A DNA stretch of 64,000 bases, taken from JAQIBY01 sp034658655. Lineage in GTDB: Bacteria > Bacteroidota > Bacteroidia > Bacteroidales > ML635J-15. The DNA is taken from the NCBI GenBank assembly GCA_034658655.1, contig JAYEFQ010000135.1, forward strand, positions 1-64,000, read 5' to 3'. Shown here in pieces: positions 1 to 8,753 of the stretch (the first letter of the stretch is position 1; each line of letters begins with the position of its first letter). The notes under the pieces are model-generated. The model was given only the letters and a program-made list of their open reading frames with translations. It had not been told where the DNA came from and ran no database searches. The position numbers were made by a program, and so were the translations under genes.

Positions 1-48
1 TAGTGTGAATCCAAATAATATTGAAAAAAATAAAAGAATACGTGTCAT
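1..48 (-). CDS. Start of an exported protein (partial, runs off the left edge)
   Basis: An ATG on the minus strand at 46-48 opens 16 codons reading MTRILLFFSILFGFTL, which run off the window edge without a stop. One basic residue followed by a hydrophobic stretch is the start of a signal peptide, so the product is probably exported. Nothing else of the protein is visible and no function can be given. It is divergent to the large T9SS cargo gene at 209, and the roughly 160-bp gap between them would hold both promoters. Confidence 0.6.
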   Translation of the reverse strand, partial: MTRILLFFSILFGFTL

Positions 49-120
49 TAAATTGCTTTTTTTTGCAGCTTCAAATATATTAAAATATGTGTATGGTTAA
101 TAATTTGTTAAGATAAAATC

Positions 121-151
121 TTTGTTTGTATTGAATAGTTGCTTAACTTCG
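121..151 (+). promoter_or_regulatory. Possible Bacteroidota-type promoter for the 209 gene
   Basis: TTTG at 121-124 and TAACTTCG at 144-151 are 19 nt apart, close to the Bacteroidota sigma pattern (TTTG, about 19 nt, TAnnTTTG) with one mismatch in the -7 box. It would leave a leader of about 50 nt. The assignment is inferred from sequence only. Confidence 0.35.
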
Positions 152-208
152 TATCCCTTTTTTAAAGGATTTAAAAATAAATATTAAATTATAATTAAAT
201 TAAGTGTT

Positions 209-3200
209 ATGAAAAGATTATTTACTTCATTATTCGCTCTTTTGATTGGTGGAATTGTGTTTGGACAAACATTAACTGATTGGGTGAATGAAAATCCTGG
301 AAACATTGCGTTAAGCCAGGAAACAACGACGGTACAAGATGGTACTAATGCTTTAGGAGTTTTATCCACAACTGATGCACAGGCTGATACAGAAGTCGTT
401 TCTGCTAGTTTTACTGTAACTCCAGGTGCTAATTATACTGCTAGTGCATACATTTTTGATAATGATATTGCTGGTAAAGCACGTATCGCTCTCAGTTTTG
501 ATGGCACTAACGAATGGGGTGGTTATTCAAATGATGGAACAGATTGGGAATTACTTGAAATGACTGGTATCGTGCCTGATGGTGTAACAACTGGAACAGT
601 TTTCTTCCGTTTTTATGATATCACTGGCGATTGGGACGGAGATTTCGAATGTATTTTGGACAATGTGGTTTACTCAGAAGATGGTGGAACAACCAATCTG
701 GTAACCAATGCAAGTTTCGAAAACTGGGAAGTATTAACTGCAACTTCTTACACAATTACTGAAATCCAAGATACTACTGGTACAGGTGGTTCTGGTTCTG
801 CTGTTGTAACTGAATATGTTGAAACTACTGGTATTGTTACTGGTGTATATGATGGTGAATTTACTATGCAAAATGGTACTGGCGAATGGTCTGGTATCTG
901 GGTTGCTGGTTCAGGTGTTGCTATGGGTGACGATGTAACTGTTACTGGTACTGTATCAGAAAACGATAATTTAACAAAAATCCTTGCTGATAATATTACT
1001 GTAAACACAAGTGGTAATGCTTTGCCTGCTGCAACGGTAATTACTACCATCGAAGTTAGTGATGAGGCTTATGAAGGTGTGTTGGTTGAAGCATCTGGTG
1101 CTTGTACAAATGCTGACTTAGGTTTTGGTGAATGGAGTTTTGATGATGGCTCTGGTGATGCTGTCGTTGATGATTATGGTTTGGCTAGTCCCTACGTTCC
1201 AACACTTACTTCAAATTATACGGTAACTTCACCTGTAATTTTCTCATATGGGGCGTTTAAACTTGCTGTTAGACAACTTTCAGACATAGTAGAAGATGTA
1301 GGAACAGATCCTTATCTTGCAATTACTGCCCCTGAAGATGCAGCTGTACTTAACGTTGCTGATGTCGATGTAACGTTTAATGTGCAAAACTTTACTGTCG
1401 CTGATGGAACAGGTGATGGTTATATCGTTTATACTCTTAATGCAGAAGCTCCAGTTGATTACATGACAACTGATCCAATTGCATTAACTGGTTTAGCTGA
1501 CGGAACACATACTATCGAATTAGAATTAGTTGACAATTCAGGCGTTTCTTTAGATCCCGCTGTAATTGCTTCTGTTAGTTTTGATGTGAATACTGCTGCC
1601 TCTGGAATAACACCTATTTATGACATTCAATATGTTGATGGAACAAATGATTCTCCATTAATTGATCAAGAAGTAACTGTTGAAGGTGTTGTAACTGCTG
1701 TGAATGGTGATAATTTCTGGATGCAAGATGCTGCTGGTGCATGGAACGGAATTTATATATATTATGCAACTACCGGTGGCCCCGCTATTGGTGATTCAGT
1801 TGTTGTTACTGGTACTGTTGCTGAATACTATGATGCAACTCAAATTGGTACTGTTACTGAAATGACAGTTGCCAATAGTGGAAACACTCCACAAGTCGCT
1901 ACTATTACTACTGCAGAGGCTAACGATGAAAGTTTTGAATCTGTGTTAGTTCAAGTTGAAGGCCTCAACAGCGGTCCTGTTGACAGTTACGGTCAATGGC
2001 CAGTGAATGATGGTTCAGGAAACATTCTGATTGATGACGAATTGTTTTCATATACACCAATTGAGGGAAATGATTACCTGGTTACTGGTATTGCTACTTA
2101 TTCATACAGTGAATGGAAAATTTGGCCTCGCGATGCTGCTGATGTTGAAGATCTCGGTGTTTCAACTGACCCTGCTATCTCAATAACTAGCCCTGCAAAT
2201 GGTGCAACAATTTATACGGATATGGTAGATGTTGCTTTTGCTGTTTCTAATTTTGTTTTGGATACTGATGGTAAAGTTGAATATTCAATTGATGGCGGTG
2301 CTGTGAGTTATCAAGTTACTGATGCTGATATTACTTTCTCAGGATTAACCGATGGTAGCCATACAGTTAACTTACAATTGGTTGACATGGGTGAAGCTGC
2401 TCTCGACCCAGTTGTTACGGCAAGTATTACATTTACTGTGAATCTTGCCGGACCTACTATCACCCCGATTTATGATATTCAATTTACTGCTGATCCTTCC
2501 GGTGACTCTCCATTAATGGGAGATGAGGTAATAATTGAAGCAGTTGTTGTTGCAAATTTCAATGGGTCTGATTATGGTGAAGGATATTATGTGCAAGATG
2601 CTGCTGGTGCATGGAATGGATTGTATGTATATGATACAAATAATACACCAAATATTGGTGACTCAGTGCGTATTACTGGAGATGTTGGCGAAAATTTTGA
2701 TATGACTCAATTAGAAAGCGTTTCTGATTATCAAACAATTAATATTGGTGGTACTGTTGCTGACCCAGTTGTGATTGCGACAAATGCAGTTGCTGATGAG
2801 CAATATGAATCATGCTTCGTAAGAGTTGTGAATGCTGAATGTACTGTCGTTCAAAATAATTACGGTGAATGGTTTGTTAATGACGGTTCTGGTGATGTGA
2901 TGCTTAAAGATAATGGTGTATTTACTTTTATTGAATCTCTTGGAGAAATATATAATGTGAATGGTGTCGTTGCTTATTCATATAGTGAGTATTCAATTCG
3001 GTACCGTATTGCTTCAGATATTGAAGTTGTAGGTGCTGTTAATGATGAATTTGCTGCAAATACTGAAGTATATCCAAACCCAACGCATAATAACTTAACA
3101 ATCACAAATTTAACTGATGTTGAGCGTGTTGAGTTGATTTCAGTAACCGGACAAACAATCTTAAGTGAAAATGTAACTGAGGATATCATAAACATTAATC

Positions 3201-3283
3201 TTGAGTCTGTTGCTTCTGGAATTTATATGTTGAAATTAGTTAGTCAATCTGAATCACGTGTGATTCGCATTGAGAAAAACTAA
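209..3283 (+). CDS. Large secreted T9SS cargo protein with three OB-fold-like modules
   Basis: A 1024-residue secreted protein. Residues 1-20 are a signal peptide ending FGQ. Residues about 22-155 resemble a jelly-roll carbohydrate-binding module. Three similar OB-fold-like modules follow, starting near residues 180, 469 and 750; each has a W(N/S)G(I/L) core and the phrases GDxVxVTGxV and NDGSGD. They alternate with Ig-like segments that share the phrase LTDGSHT or LADGTHT. From about residue 953 a Por-secretion (type IX) sorting domain begins with VYPNP and ends in a basic tail. No catalytic domain is recognisable, so an adhesive or substrate-binding surface role is inferred. OB modules of this kind often accompany extracellular nucleases, but no nuclease motif is seen. 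The ATG sits directly before the signal peptide. Confidence 0.85.
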   Translation: MKRLFTSLFALLIGGIVFGQTLTDWVNENPGNIALSQETTTVQDGTNALGVLSTTDAQADTEVVSASFTVTPGANYTASAYIFDNDIAGKARIALSFDGTNEWGGYSNDGTDWELLEMTGIVPDGVTTGTVFFRFYDITGDWDGDFECILDNVVYSEDGGTTNLVTNASFENWEVLTATSYTITEIQDTTGTGGSGSAVVTEYVETTGIVTGVYDGEFTMQNGTGEWSGIWVAGSGVAMGDDVTVTGTVSENDNLTKILADNITVNTSGNALPAATVITTIEVSDEAYEGVLVEASGACTNADLGFGEWSFDDGSGDAVVDDYGLASPYVPTLTSNYTVTSPVIFSYGAFKLAVRQLSDIVEDVGTDPYLAITAPEDAAVLNVADVDVTFNVQNFTVADGTGDGYIVYTLNAEAPVDYMTTDPIALTGLADGTHTIELELVDNSGVSLDPAVIASVSFDVNTAASGITPIYDIQYVDGTNDSPLIDQEVTVEGVVTAVNGDNFWMQDAAGAWNGIYIYYATTGGPAIGDSVVVTGTVAEYYDATQIGTVTEMTVANSGNTPQVATITTAEANDESFESVLVQVEGLNSGPVDSYGQWPVNDGSGNILIDDELFSYTPIEGNDYLVTGIATYSYSEWKIWPRDAADVEDLGVSTDPAISITSPANGATIYTDMVDVAFAVSNFVLDTDGKVEYSIDGGAVSYQVTDADITFSGLTDGSHTVNLQLVDMGEAALDPVVTASITFTVNLAGPTITPIYDIQFTADPSGDSPLMGDEVIIEAVVVANFNGSDYGEGYYVQDAAGAWNGLYVYDTNNTPNIGDSVRITGDVGENFDMTQLESVSDYQTINIGGTVADPVVIATNAVADEQYESCFVRVVNAECTVVQNNYGEWFVNDGSGDVMLKDNGVFTFIESLGEIYNVNGVVAYSYSEYSIRYRIASDIEVVGAVNDEFAANTEVYPNPTHNNLTITNLTDVERVELISVTGQTILSENVTEDIININLESVASGIYMLKLVSQSESRVIRIEKN

Positions 3284-3302
3284 AAAAATATCATTTTTAT
3301 AT

Positions 3303-3340
3303 CAAAAGCTCTGTCAAATGATGGAGCTTTTGTTTTTTTT
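3303..3340 (+). terminator. Rho-independent terminator
   Basis: Perfect 9-bp inverted repeat CAAAAGCTC (3303-3311) and GAGCTTTTG (3324-3332) followed by eight T. It ends the T9SS cargo gene and separates it from the lipoprotein pair. Confidence 0.85.
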
Positions 3341-3376
3341 ATTACTTTTGACTTCAATAACCTAAAACAAAAAATT

Positions 3377-3820
3377 ATGAAAAAAATTATTAGTTTATCA
3401 ACTGTATTTGTTGCTGTAATGATTCTATTTTCTTCATGTGGAAAATATGAAGAAGGACCAATGATTAGTCTAAAAAGTAAAGAAGCTCGCGTAGAGGGAA
3501 CATATAGTATGGTAAAGGCTTATAAAAATGGAATTGAAGATTCAGATAAGGTTGAGTACTATGCAAATACTACTTTTGTTTATAATGAGGATGGAACAGG
3601 AGAAACTCAATACAGGGAAGATAGCTTTACGATAAACAATGATTTAGAATGGGAGTTTAGTGATGATGAGACAAAACTATTGCAGCGTGAGAAAAGTATA
3701 ATTTCTGGAAATTGGGGAGAATGGGAGGAATTTCTTATTATTCGCTTAACAGATACTGAAATGTGGCTTCAGGAATATGATATTTTAGATAATCAATGGG
3801 AGTATCACTACAAAGAATAA
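3377..3820 (+). CDS. Lipoprotein, first of a tandem paralogous pair
   Basis: A 147-residue protein with a lipoprotein signal: a lysine start, a hydrophobic run and lipobox FSSC with the acylated cysteine at residue 21. The mature start (CGKYEEGPMISLKSKEARVE) closely matches the next gene, so the two are tandem duplicates. The rest is acidic and beta-rich, with aromatic WEFSDDE and WGEWEEF patches, resembling small lipocalin-like Bacteroidota lipoproteins. The binding partner is unknown. The terminator just upstream and the 5-nt gap to the next gene suggest a two-gene transcript. Confidence 0.8.
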   Translation: MKKIISLSTVFVAVMILFSSCGKYEEGPMISLKSKEARVEGTYSMVKAYKNGIEDSDKVEYYANTTFVYNEDGTGETQYREDSFTINNDLEWEFSDDETKLLQREKSIISGNWGEWEEFLIIRLTDTEMWLQEYDILDNQWEYHYKE

Positions 3821-3825
3821 TAACA

Positions 3826-4368
3826 ATGCGTATTAAACAAATACTATTCGGATTATTAGCACTTGCTTTGCTAATGCCATCATGCGCTAAGTATGAAGAC
3901 GGACCATTGCTCAGTTTGCGATCAAAAACTGCTCGCATGGAAGGTTTGTACCGTATTGATTATATTGAAAATGATACGATACAAAATATCCCAAATTTTA
4001 TTCAGGATGCTGAAATTGAAATTCAAAAAACTGGTGGTGGTGCACTGAATTTTATTGTTGAAGACACCATTGTTAATAGCAATTTTCAATGGGAGTTTAA
4101 TGATGAAATGACCGATTTTCGAATTCGCAGATATTATATGCACAGAGATACTGTCATGTATTTAAGCCTCGACACACTTTACCATGCATGTTTTAATATG
4201 GAATTACCTGTCTATGATAATTTCCAACAAGGAATGTATGGAAATACAGATAAATGGGGCGAATGGGGACAGTTCATGGAAATTCAAGAATTGTCCGATG
4301 ATCAGCTTAAATATACATTTGCAAATGATTCTGTACCAATGACAGGCGAAATAATTCTTAAAGAATAG
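3826..4368 (+). CDS. Lipoprotein, second of a tandem paralogous pair
   Basis: A 180-residue lipoprotein. I chose the ATG at 3826, 5 nt after the previous stop, because it begins directly with a lipoprotein signal (MRIKQILFGLL, lipobox MPSC, cysteine at residue 20); an in-frame ATG 30 nt upstream would add a hydrophilic leader and overlap the neighbour. The mature start CAKYEDGPLLSLRSKTARME aligns with the first copy, as do the WEFND and WGEWGQF patches. The copies differ in the middle, where this one carries an insert of about 30 residues. It is probably outer-membrane or periplasm anchored; the role is unknown. Confidence 0.78.
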   Translation: MRIKQILFGLLALALLMPSCAKYEDGPLLSLRSKTARMEGLYRIDYIENDTIQNIPNFIQDAEIEIQKTGGGALNFIVEDTIVNSNFQWEFNDEMTDFRIRRYYMHRDTVMYLSLDTLYHACFNMELPVYDNFQQGMYGNTDKWGEWGQFMEIQELSDDQLKYTFANDSVPMTGEIILKE

Positions 4369-4392
4369 TAAAAAAAATATTAAATAAAAAAA

Positions 4393-4417
4393 GGAGTGCT
4401 TTGTCACTCCTTTTTTT
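4393..4417 (+). terminator. Rho-independent terminator after the lipoprotein pair
   Basis: GGAGTG (4393-4398) pairs with CACTCC (4405-4410) across a 6-nt loop, preceded by A-rich sequence and followed by seven T. It closes the lipoprotein transcript before hutU. Confidence 0.85.
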
Positions 4418-4457
4418 ATTTAGTTTTATTAATTTTGACAAATAAATTGAAGTCATT

Positions 4458-6467
4458 ATGAATAAAACAGATTTTCAGAATTTAATATGTCAGGGAATTC
4501 CGGAAACTTTGCCGGAATTAAAACCTTTAAATCAAGAAGTGCCTCATGCACCAAAGCGAAAAGACATTCTTACCGCAGCAGAAAAAAAACTCGCCTTGCA
4601 AAATGCATTACGTTATTTTGACAAAAAACATCATGCTGAATTAGTGCCGGAATTTGCTAAGGAATTAGAAACCCACGGGCGGATTTATATGTATCGTTTA
4701 CGTCCTGAATACGATATGTTTGCACGTTCAATTGAATGGTATCCCGGAAAAACAGAGCAAGCGAAATCCATCATGCTGATGATTCAAAATAATTTGAATC
4801 CTGCTGTGGCGCAACATCCTGAAGAACTGATTACCTATGGTGGAAACGGTGCGGTTTTCCAGAATTGGGCACAGTATCGTTTGGCAATGAAATATCTCGC
4901 TGAAATGACTGATGAACAGACACTTGTTATGTATTCAGGACATCCTATGGGATTATTTCCTTCACATAAAGACGCGCCCCGTGTGGTCGTAACAAACGGT
5001 ATGGTAATTCCGAATTATTCCAAACCAGATGATTTGGAAAAGTTTAATGCACTTGGCGTTTCTCAATATGGACAAATGACTGCCGGATCTTACATGTACA
5101 TTGGTCCTCAAGGTATTGTTCACGGAACCACAATTACTGTGCTTAATGCAAGTCGAATAATCAGTAAAGCAGGCGAAGGCACCGAAGGAAAACTTTTTGT
5201 AACATCCGGACTTGGTGGTATGAGTGGCGCACAACCTAAAGCAGGAAATATTGCAGGCGTTGTTTCTATTACTGGAGAAATTAATCATGATGCTGCTTAT
5301 AAACGGTACGAACAAGGCTGGGTTGACGACGTGATTGAAGATGTGGACAAAGCCATTGACACTGCACTGGAGTATGTTGAGAAAAAAGAAGCTCATTCCA
5401 TCGCATTCCTCGGAAATATTGTCGATTTGTGGGAGCGTTTGGCTGAACGAAATATTAAAGTCGATCTTGGTTCAGATCAAACTTCCTTGCATAATCCATG
5501 GGCAGGCGGTTATTATCCTGTCGGATTAAGCTATGAGGAGTCCAATGAAATGATGGCGAACGATCCCGATAAATTTAGAGACAAGGTGCACGACTCGCTG
5601 AAACGCCAGGTAGCTGCAATTAATAAATTAACTGCGCAAGGAACCTATTTCTTTGATTATGGAAACGCTTTCTTATTGGAAAGTTCGCGTGCCGGTGCAG
5701 AAATCATGTCAGAAGATGGTTTGACTTTCCGCTATCCAAGTTATGTTCAGGATATTATGGGTCCAATGTGCTTTGATTACGGATTCGGTCCGTTTCGTTG
5801 GGTTTGTACATCTAACGATCCTGATGATCTGGAAACTACCGATAAAATTGCTATGGATGTGTTGAGAAAGATTTCAGAAACTGCACCCGATGAAATTACG
5901 CAGCAAATGCAAGATAATATCCGTTGGATTGAAGGTGCAAAAGCAAATAAATTGGTAGTGGGTTCACAAGCAAGAATTCTTTATGCCGATGCAGAAGGAC
6001 GAATTAAAATTGCTGCTGAATTCAATAAAGCCGTTGCTGACGGACGTTTGAAAGCTCCGGTAGTGCTTGGTCGCGATCATCATGATGTCTCAGGAACAGA
6101 TTCACCTTACAGAGAAACTTCGAATATCTATGATGGTTCACAATTTACTGCTGATATGGCAATTCAAAATGTTATTGGTGATTCTTTTCGTGGTGCAACC
6201 TGGGTTTCTATCCACAATGGTGGTGGAGTAGGCTGGGGCGAAGTTATTAACGGTGGGTTTGGTATGATGCTCGATGGCTCGAATGATTCAGATCGCAGAC
6301 TCAAACAGATGCTTTTTTGGGATGTAAATAATGGCATGTCACGACGCTCATGGGCTAGAAATGATGGCGCTGTTTTTGCAATTAAACGTGCAATGGAACA
6401 AAATCCAGAACTGAAAGTTACCGTCCCAAATTTTGTGGATGATAATTTGCTGAATGGATTGTTTTAA
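4458..6467 (+). CDS. hutU: Urocanate hydratase
   Basis: A 669-residue cytosolic urocanase that converts urocanate to imidazolone propionate, step two of histidine degradation, using tightly bound NAD+. The glycine-rich NAD-binding stretch TSGLGGMSGAQPKAG lies near residues 250-265, and the conserved GPMCFDYGFGPFRWVCTS segment near residues 435-452. The GGGVGWGEVINGGFGMMLDG motif is near the C-terminus. The protein is about 110 residues longer than the Pseudomonas enzyme (about 556), a known longer form in Bacteroidota. It stands alone here: hutH, hutI and a formimidoyl-transfer gene are not in the window. A terminator lies immediately upstream, so it has its own promoter. No Shine-Dalgarno site precedes the ATG. 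Confidence 0.96.
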   Translation: MNKTDFQNLICQGIPETLPELKPLNQEVPHAPKRKDILTAAEKKLALQNALRYFDKKHHAELVPEFAKELETHGRIYMYRLRPEYDMFARSIEWYPGKTEQAKSIMLMIQNNLNPAVAQHPEELITYGGNGAVFQNWAQYRLAMKYLAEMTDEQTLVMYSGHPMGLFPSHKDAPRVVVTNGMVIPNYSKPDDLEKFNALGVSQYGQMTAGSYMYIGPQGIVHGTTITVLNASRIISKAGEGTEGKLFVTSGLGGMSGAQPKAGNIAGVVSITGEINHDAAYKRYEQGWVDDVIEDVDKAIDTALEYVEKKEAHSIAFLGNIVDLWERLAERNIKVDLGSDQTSLHNPWAGGYYPVGLSYEESNEMMANDPDKFRDKVHDSLKRQVAAINKLTAQGTYFFDYGNAFLLESSRAGAEIMSEDGLTFRYPSYVQDIMGPMCFDYGFGPFRWVCTSNDPDDLETTDKIAMDVLRKISETAPDEITQQMQDNIRWIEGAKANKLVVGSQARILYADAEGRIKIAAEFNKAVADGRLKAPVVLGRDHHDVSGTDSPYRETSNIYDGSQFTADMAIQNVIGDSFRGATWVSIHNGGGVGWGEVINGGFGMMLDGSNDSDRRLKQMLFWDVNNGMSRRSWARNDGAVFAIKRAMEQNPELKVTVPNFVDDNLLNGLF

Positions 6468-6540
6468 ACTTCCGACATAAATATCTGGGTTAACCGATTT
6501 TAGAAGAATACACCTGAAAGAAACAGGTGATATTTCTATT

Positions 6541-6635
6541 ATACCGATAGTGATTCAAAACTACCGATATGCTATGCCTATCGGTGTTGAATCTACATCG
6601 GCATAATACTTGCAATTTTGATTAATAAATGGTAT
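6541..6635 (+). repeat. Dispersed inverted-repeat element, copy A
   Basis: About 95 bp bounded by ATACCGAT and AATGGTAT, with an internal hairpin of CTACCGATA against CCTATCGG. The same sequence recurs in reverse orientation at 28096-28191 and 32980-33085, with variation confined mainly to the hairpin loop. Shorter relatives lie at 14868-14943 and 23856-23886. It has no coding capacity and behaves like a MITE or REP element. Confidence 0.8.
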
Positions 6636-6847
6636 TAGTTGAGCAATCGTTTAACCCTGACCTTCAGGTCGGGGTAAGCAACTGATACTAAAGAATAAAT
6701 GGGCTTTAGCCCTGATTGTATTTTCATTTCTGTAAAGTCGGTTAAACAAAATTGATTACAAATCGTAAAGTATAAAAAACAAAATATAATAAAAGTGTTT
6801 TGTCTGTTAAACAAAATTGTGTGTGTTTGCAATAAATTGATTTTGAT
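6636..6847. other. Non-coding stretch with repeat remnants
   Basis: No gene seen. It holds two short palindromic patches (CTGACCTTCAGGTCGG near 6659 and GGGCTTTAGCCC near 6701). It also has a direct repeat GTTAAACAAAATTG at about 6740 and 6809. These look like decayed mobile-element sequence and lie directly before an ATPase pseudogene. Confidence 0.5.
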
Positions 6848-8286
6848 ATGGAGCAATTAAGATAAATATTTATCGAAAAAATAAATAATGTAAATCCAAA
6901 ATTTCAGAGAAATTTAACTTCTGAAATTGATTGAACTGATCGCTTGATTGGGATTAAGGGTGCACGTGGTTCCGGCAAAACAACCTTGTTGCTTCAATAT
7001 ATTAAGTCGAATTTTAATACTTTAAATAGTGCCTGTCCATTTAGTCGGAGTCTGATTCTTAAAGTTCGAGTTCGAGGTGTTATGCTGAGCTTGCCGAAGT
7101 ACTTGTGAAGTATTTAAAATCAAGGAGTCCGCCAGCTGGCGGATGACTGTTTTAAATACGAACATAACGAAGAACTTAGCGAAGCGATATCACAGCCTGT
7201 CCGCCGGCTGACGGAAACACCGCTTAAATAAATTAATATTGTGAGTAAATCGGACTTTATGGACAGACTCTAAATAATGTGCTTTATGTGAGCATGGATG
7301 AAATTTATTTTTCAGGAAATCGACTTGTTGACTTGGCGACCGAGTTTGTGCAAATAGGCGGAGATGTTTTATTTTTGGATGAAGTGCATAAATACACAAA
7401 TTGGCAGCAAGAAATTAAAAATATTTACGACCGTTGGAAAAACCTAAGCATTGTATTTACAGGAAGCTCTCTACTTGAAATACAAGATTCCGTTGGAGAT
7501 TTAAGTAGGCGTGCTGTTATGTATGAATTGCATGGACTTTCTTTTCGTGAGTATCTTAACATCACTGAATCAACAGATTTTACGGCTTATAGTCTTGAGG
7601 AGATTTTAATAAATCATGAAGCGATAAGTATGGACATTGTTAAGCAGATACGACCACTTGCTTTTTTTAACGATTATCTGAAATTTGGTTATTATCCGTA
7701 TTTTCTTGAGAACAAAAACAACTATAATGAAAGGCTTCGAGAAACCATTAAATACTCAATTGAAGTTGAATTGCCGCGAATAAAAAAAGTAGAAGTGCGT
7801 CATATTAATAAAATTCAGAAATTACTTTATGTGCTAGCCAAAAATGTGCCTTTTAAACCGAATATCACAAAGTTTAGTGAGCGAATTGAGCTGTCTAGAA
7901 TAACCTTGTTAGATTATTTGCAATATCTGGAGGATGCTGCTTTTATAAAACGCTTATTTGTTGATTCTGATGGCATTGGTTTGCTTAGCAAACCGGATAA
8001 GCTATATCTTGAAAATCCTAATCTCCTTTATGCGATTAATGCAAATAATGTCAATAATGGCACACTGCGTGAGAGTTTTTTTTATAATCAACTGAGTAAA
8101 ATTGGTGAAGTTCGATATCCCAATGCAGGAGATTTTCTCTGCAATGGATATACTTTTGAAATAGGTGGCAAAAATAAATCAGAATTCCAAATCGCAAAGA
8201 TTGAAAATGGTTTTATTGTTTCTGATGATATAGAATACGGATTTCAAAATAAAATTCCATTATGGCTTTTTGGGTTTTTGTATTGA
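6848..8286 (+). pseudogene. AAA+ ATPase with DUF4143-type C-terminus, broken three ways
   Basis: Reading from the ATG at 6848 gives a typical start for the AAA_14/DUF4143 ATPase family. The frame meets TAA at 6863 (codon 6) and TGA at 6932 (codon 29), the latter where relatives have tryptophan in a EID(W)TDRL context. The Walker A motif GARGSGKTTLLLQ follows near 6959. At 7028 the frame is cut by a 242-bp transposon-like insert. Removing the insert with one copy of its TAAATA target repeat rejoins NTLN to NVLYVSMDEIYF in frame. Beyond it are Walker B (VLFLDEVHKY), sensor 1 (IVFTGSS) and the C-terminal PD-(D/E)XK-like DUF4143 region. The 3' part, 7279-8286, remains open from a GTG but lacks the P-loop. 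These ATPases are common mobile-region genes of unclear role. Confidence 0.88.
7029..7270. mobile_element. 242-bp MITE-like insertion in the ATPase gene
   Basis: The insert is flanked by direct repeats TAAATA (7023-7028 and 7271-7276). Its ends are inverted: the left end reads GTGCCTGTCCATTTAGTCGG and the right end, reverse complemented, GAGTCTGTCCATAAAGTCCG. The interior has no ORF and contains the palindrome TCCGCCAGCTGGCGGA. This fits a non-autonomous element mobilised in trans; the parent transposase is not identifiable here. Confidence 0.8.
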
Positions 8287-8297
8287 TGTGGAATGAT

Positions 8298-8696
8298 TTA
8301 ACGTTCTAAAATCAATTGAATTTCAGTCATAATGCTTTCTGTTCTTTTAGGATCAATATAATCGAGCGATTCACACTCTCCATTTTTCAATTTCCCAAAA
8401 TAGCTGCCTGCTTTCATTTGACTTTCTCCTAAAATATCATCATACGTGTGATAAATGTTTGGGGCATCATAATCAAAGGCACGAAGGTTTAATACGGATC
8501 CACTTTCTGCAATAATAATCAAAAAATCATTGGATTTTGAAGCATCGGTAAGCGCCTTGCTGTATATTCGATTGCAGGGCAAACATCCGCCATCGTTAAT
8601 TATGCAAAGGTATTTGTAATCGTCCAACGAGACATCAAATTTTGTTTCAATTGTGTTAAGTAGATTTAGTCTTATTGACGTCTTTATTTTTGCAAT
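8298..8696 (-). pseudogene. Fragment of a thioredoxin-like protein, 5' end missing
   Basis: An open minus-strand frame that runs from the edge of the IS630-type element to a stop at 8298. Translation from a TTG at 8627 gives 109 residues; the frame is open for 23 more codons without an ATG. Near the start is IINDGGCLPCNRIYSK, a CxxC redox-like site with the hydrophobic strand before and the helix after expected of a thioredoxin fold; then FLIIIAESGSV. No signal peptide or lipobox is left. If the IS and one TA are removed, a TAA lies just upstream, so the 5' end was lost or altered, not simply interrupted. It resembles thioredoxin-like proteins encoded near 6-bladed beta-propeller genes in Bacteroidota, but this is a weak guess. 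Confidence 0.5.
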
Positions 8697-8741
8697 TATT
8701 AAGTGAGCGGATAAATAATGTGATATATTAAATATTTATTG

Positions 8742-8749
8742 TATCTTTG
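8742..8749 (+). promoter_or_regulatory. -7 box of the IS630-type transposase
   Basis: TATCTTTG matches the Bacteroidota -7 consensus TAnnTTTG and lies 4 nt before the ATG at 8754. The mRNA would be nearly leaderless, which supports that ATG over an upstream start. Confidence 0.6.
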
Positions 8750-8753
8750 CATC

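Noticed and set aside
748..1050. 100-codon minus-strand frame inside the T9SS cargo gene
   Set aside because: Shadow of the repetitive, Thr/Val-rich plus-strand gene.
7190..7399. 69-codon minus-strand frame over the MITE-ATPase junction
   Set aside because: It spans a transposon boundary and has no protein-like features.
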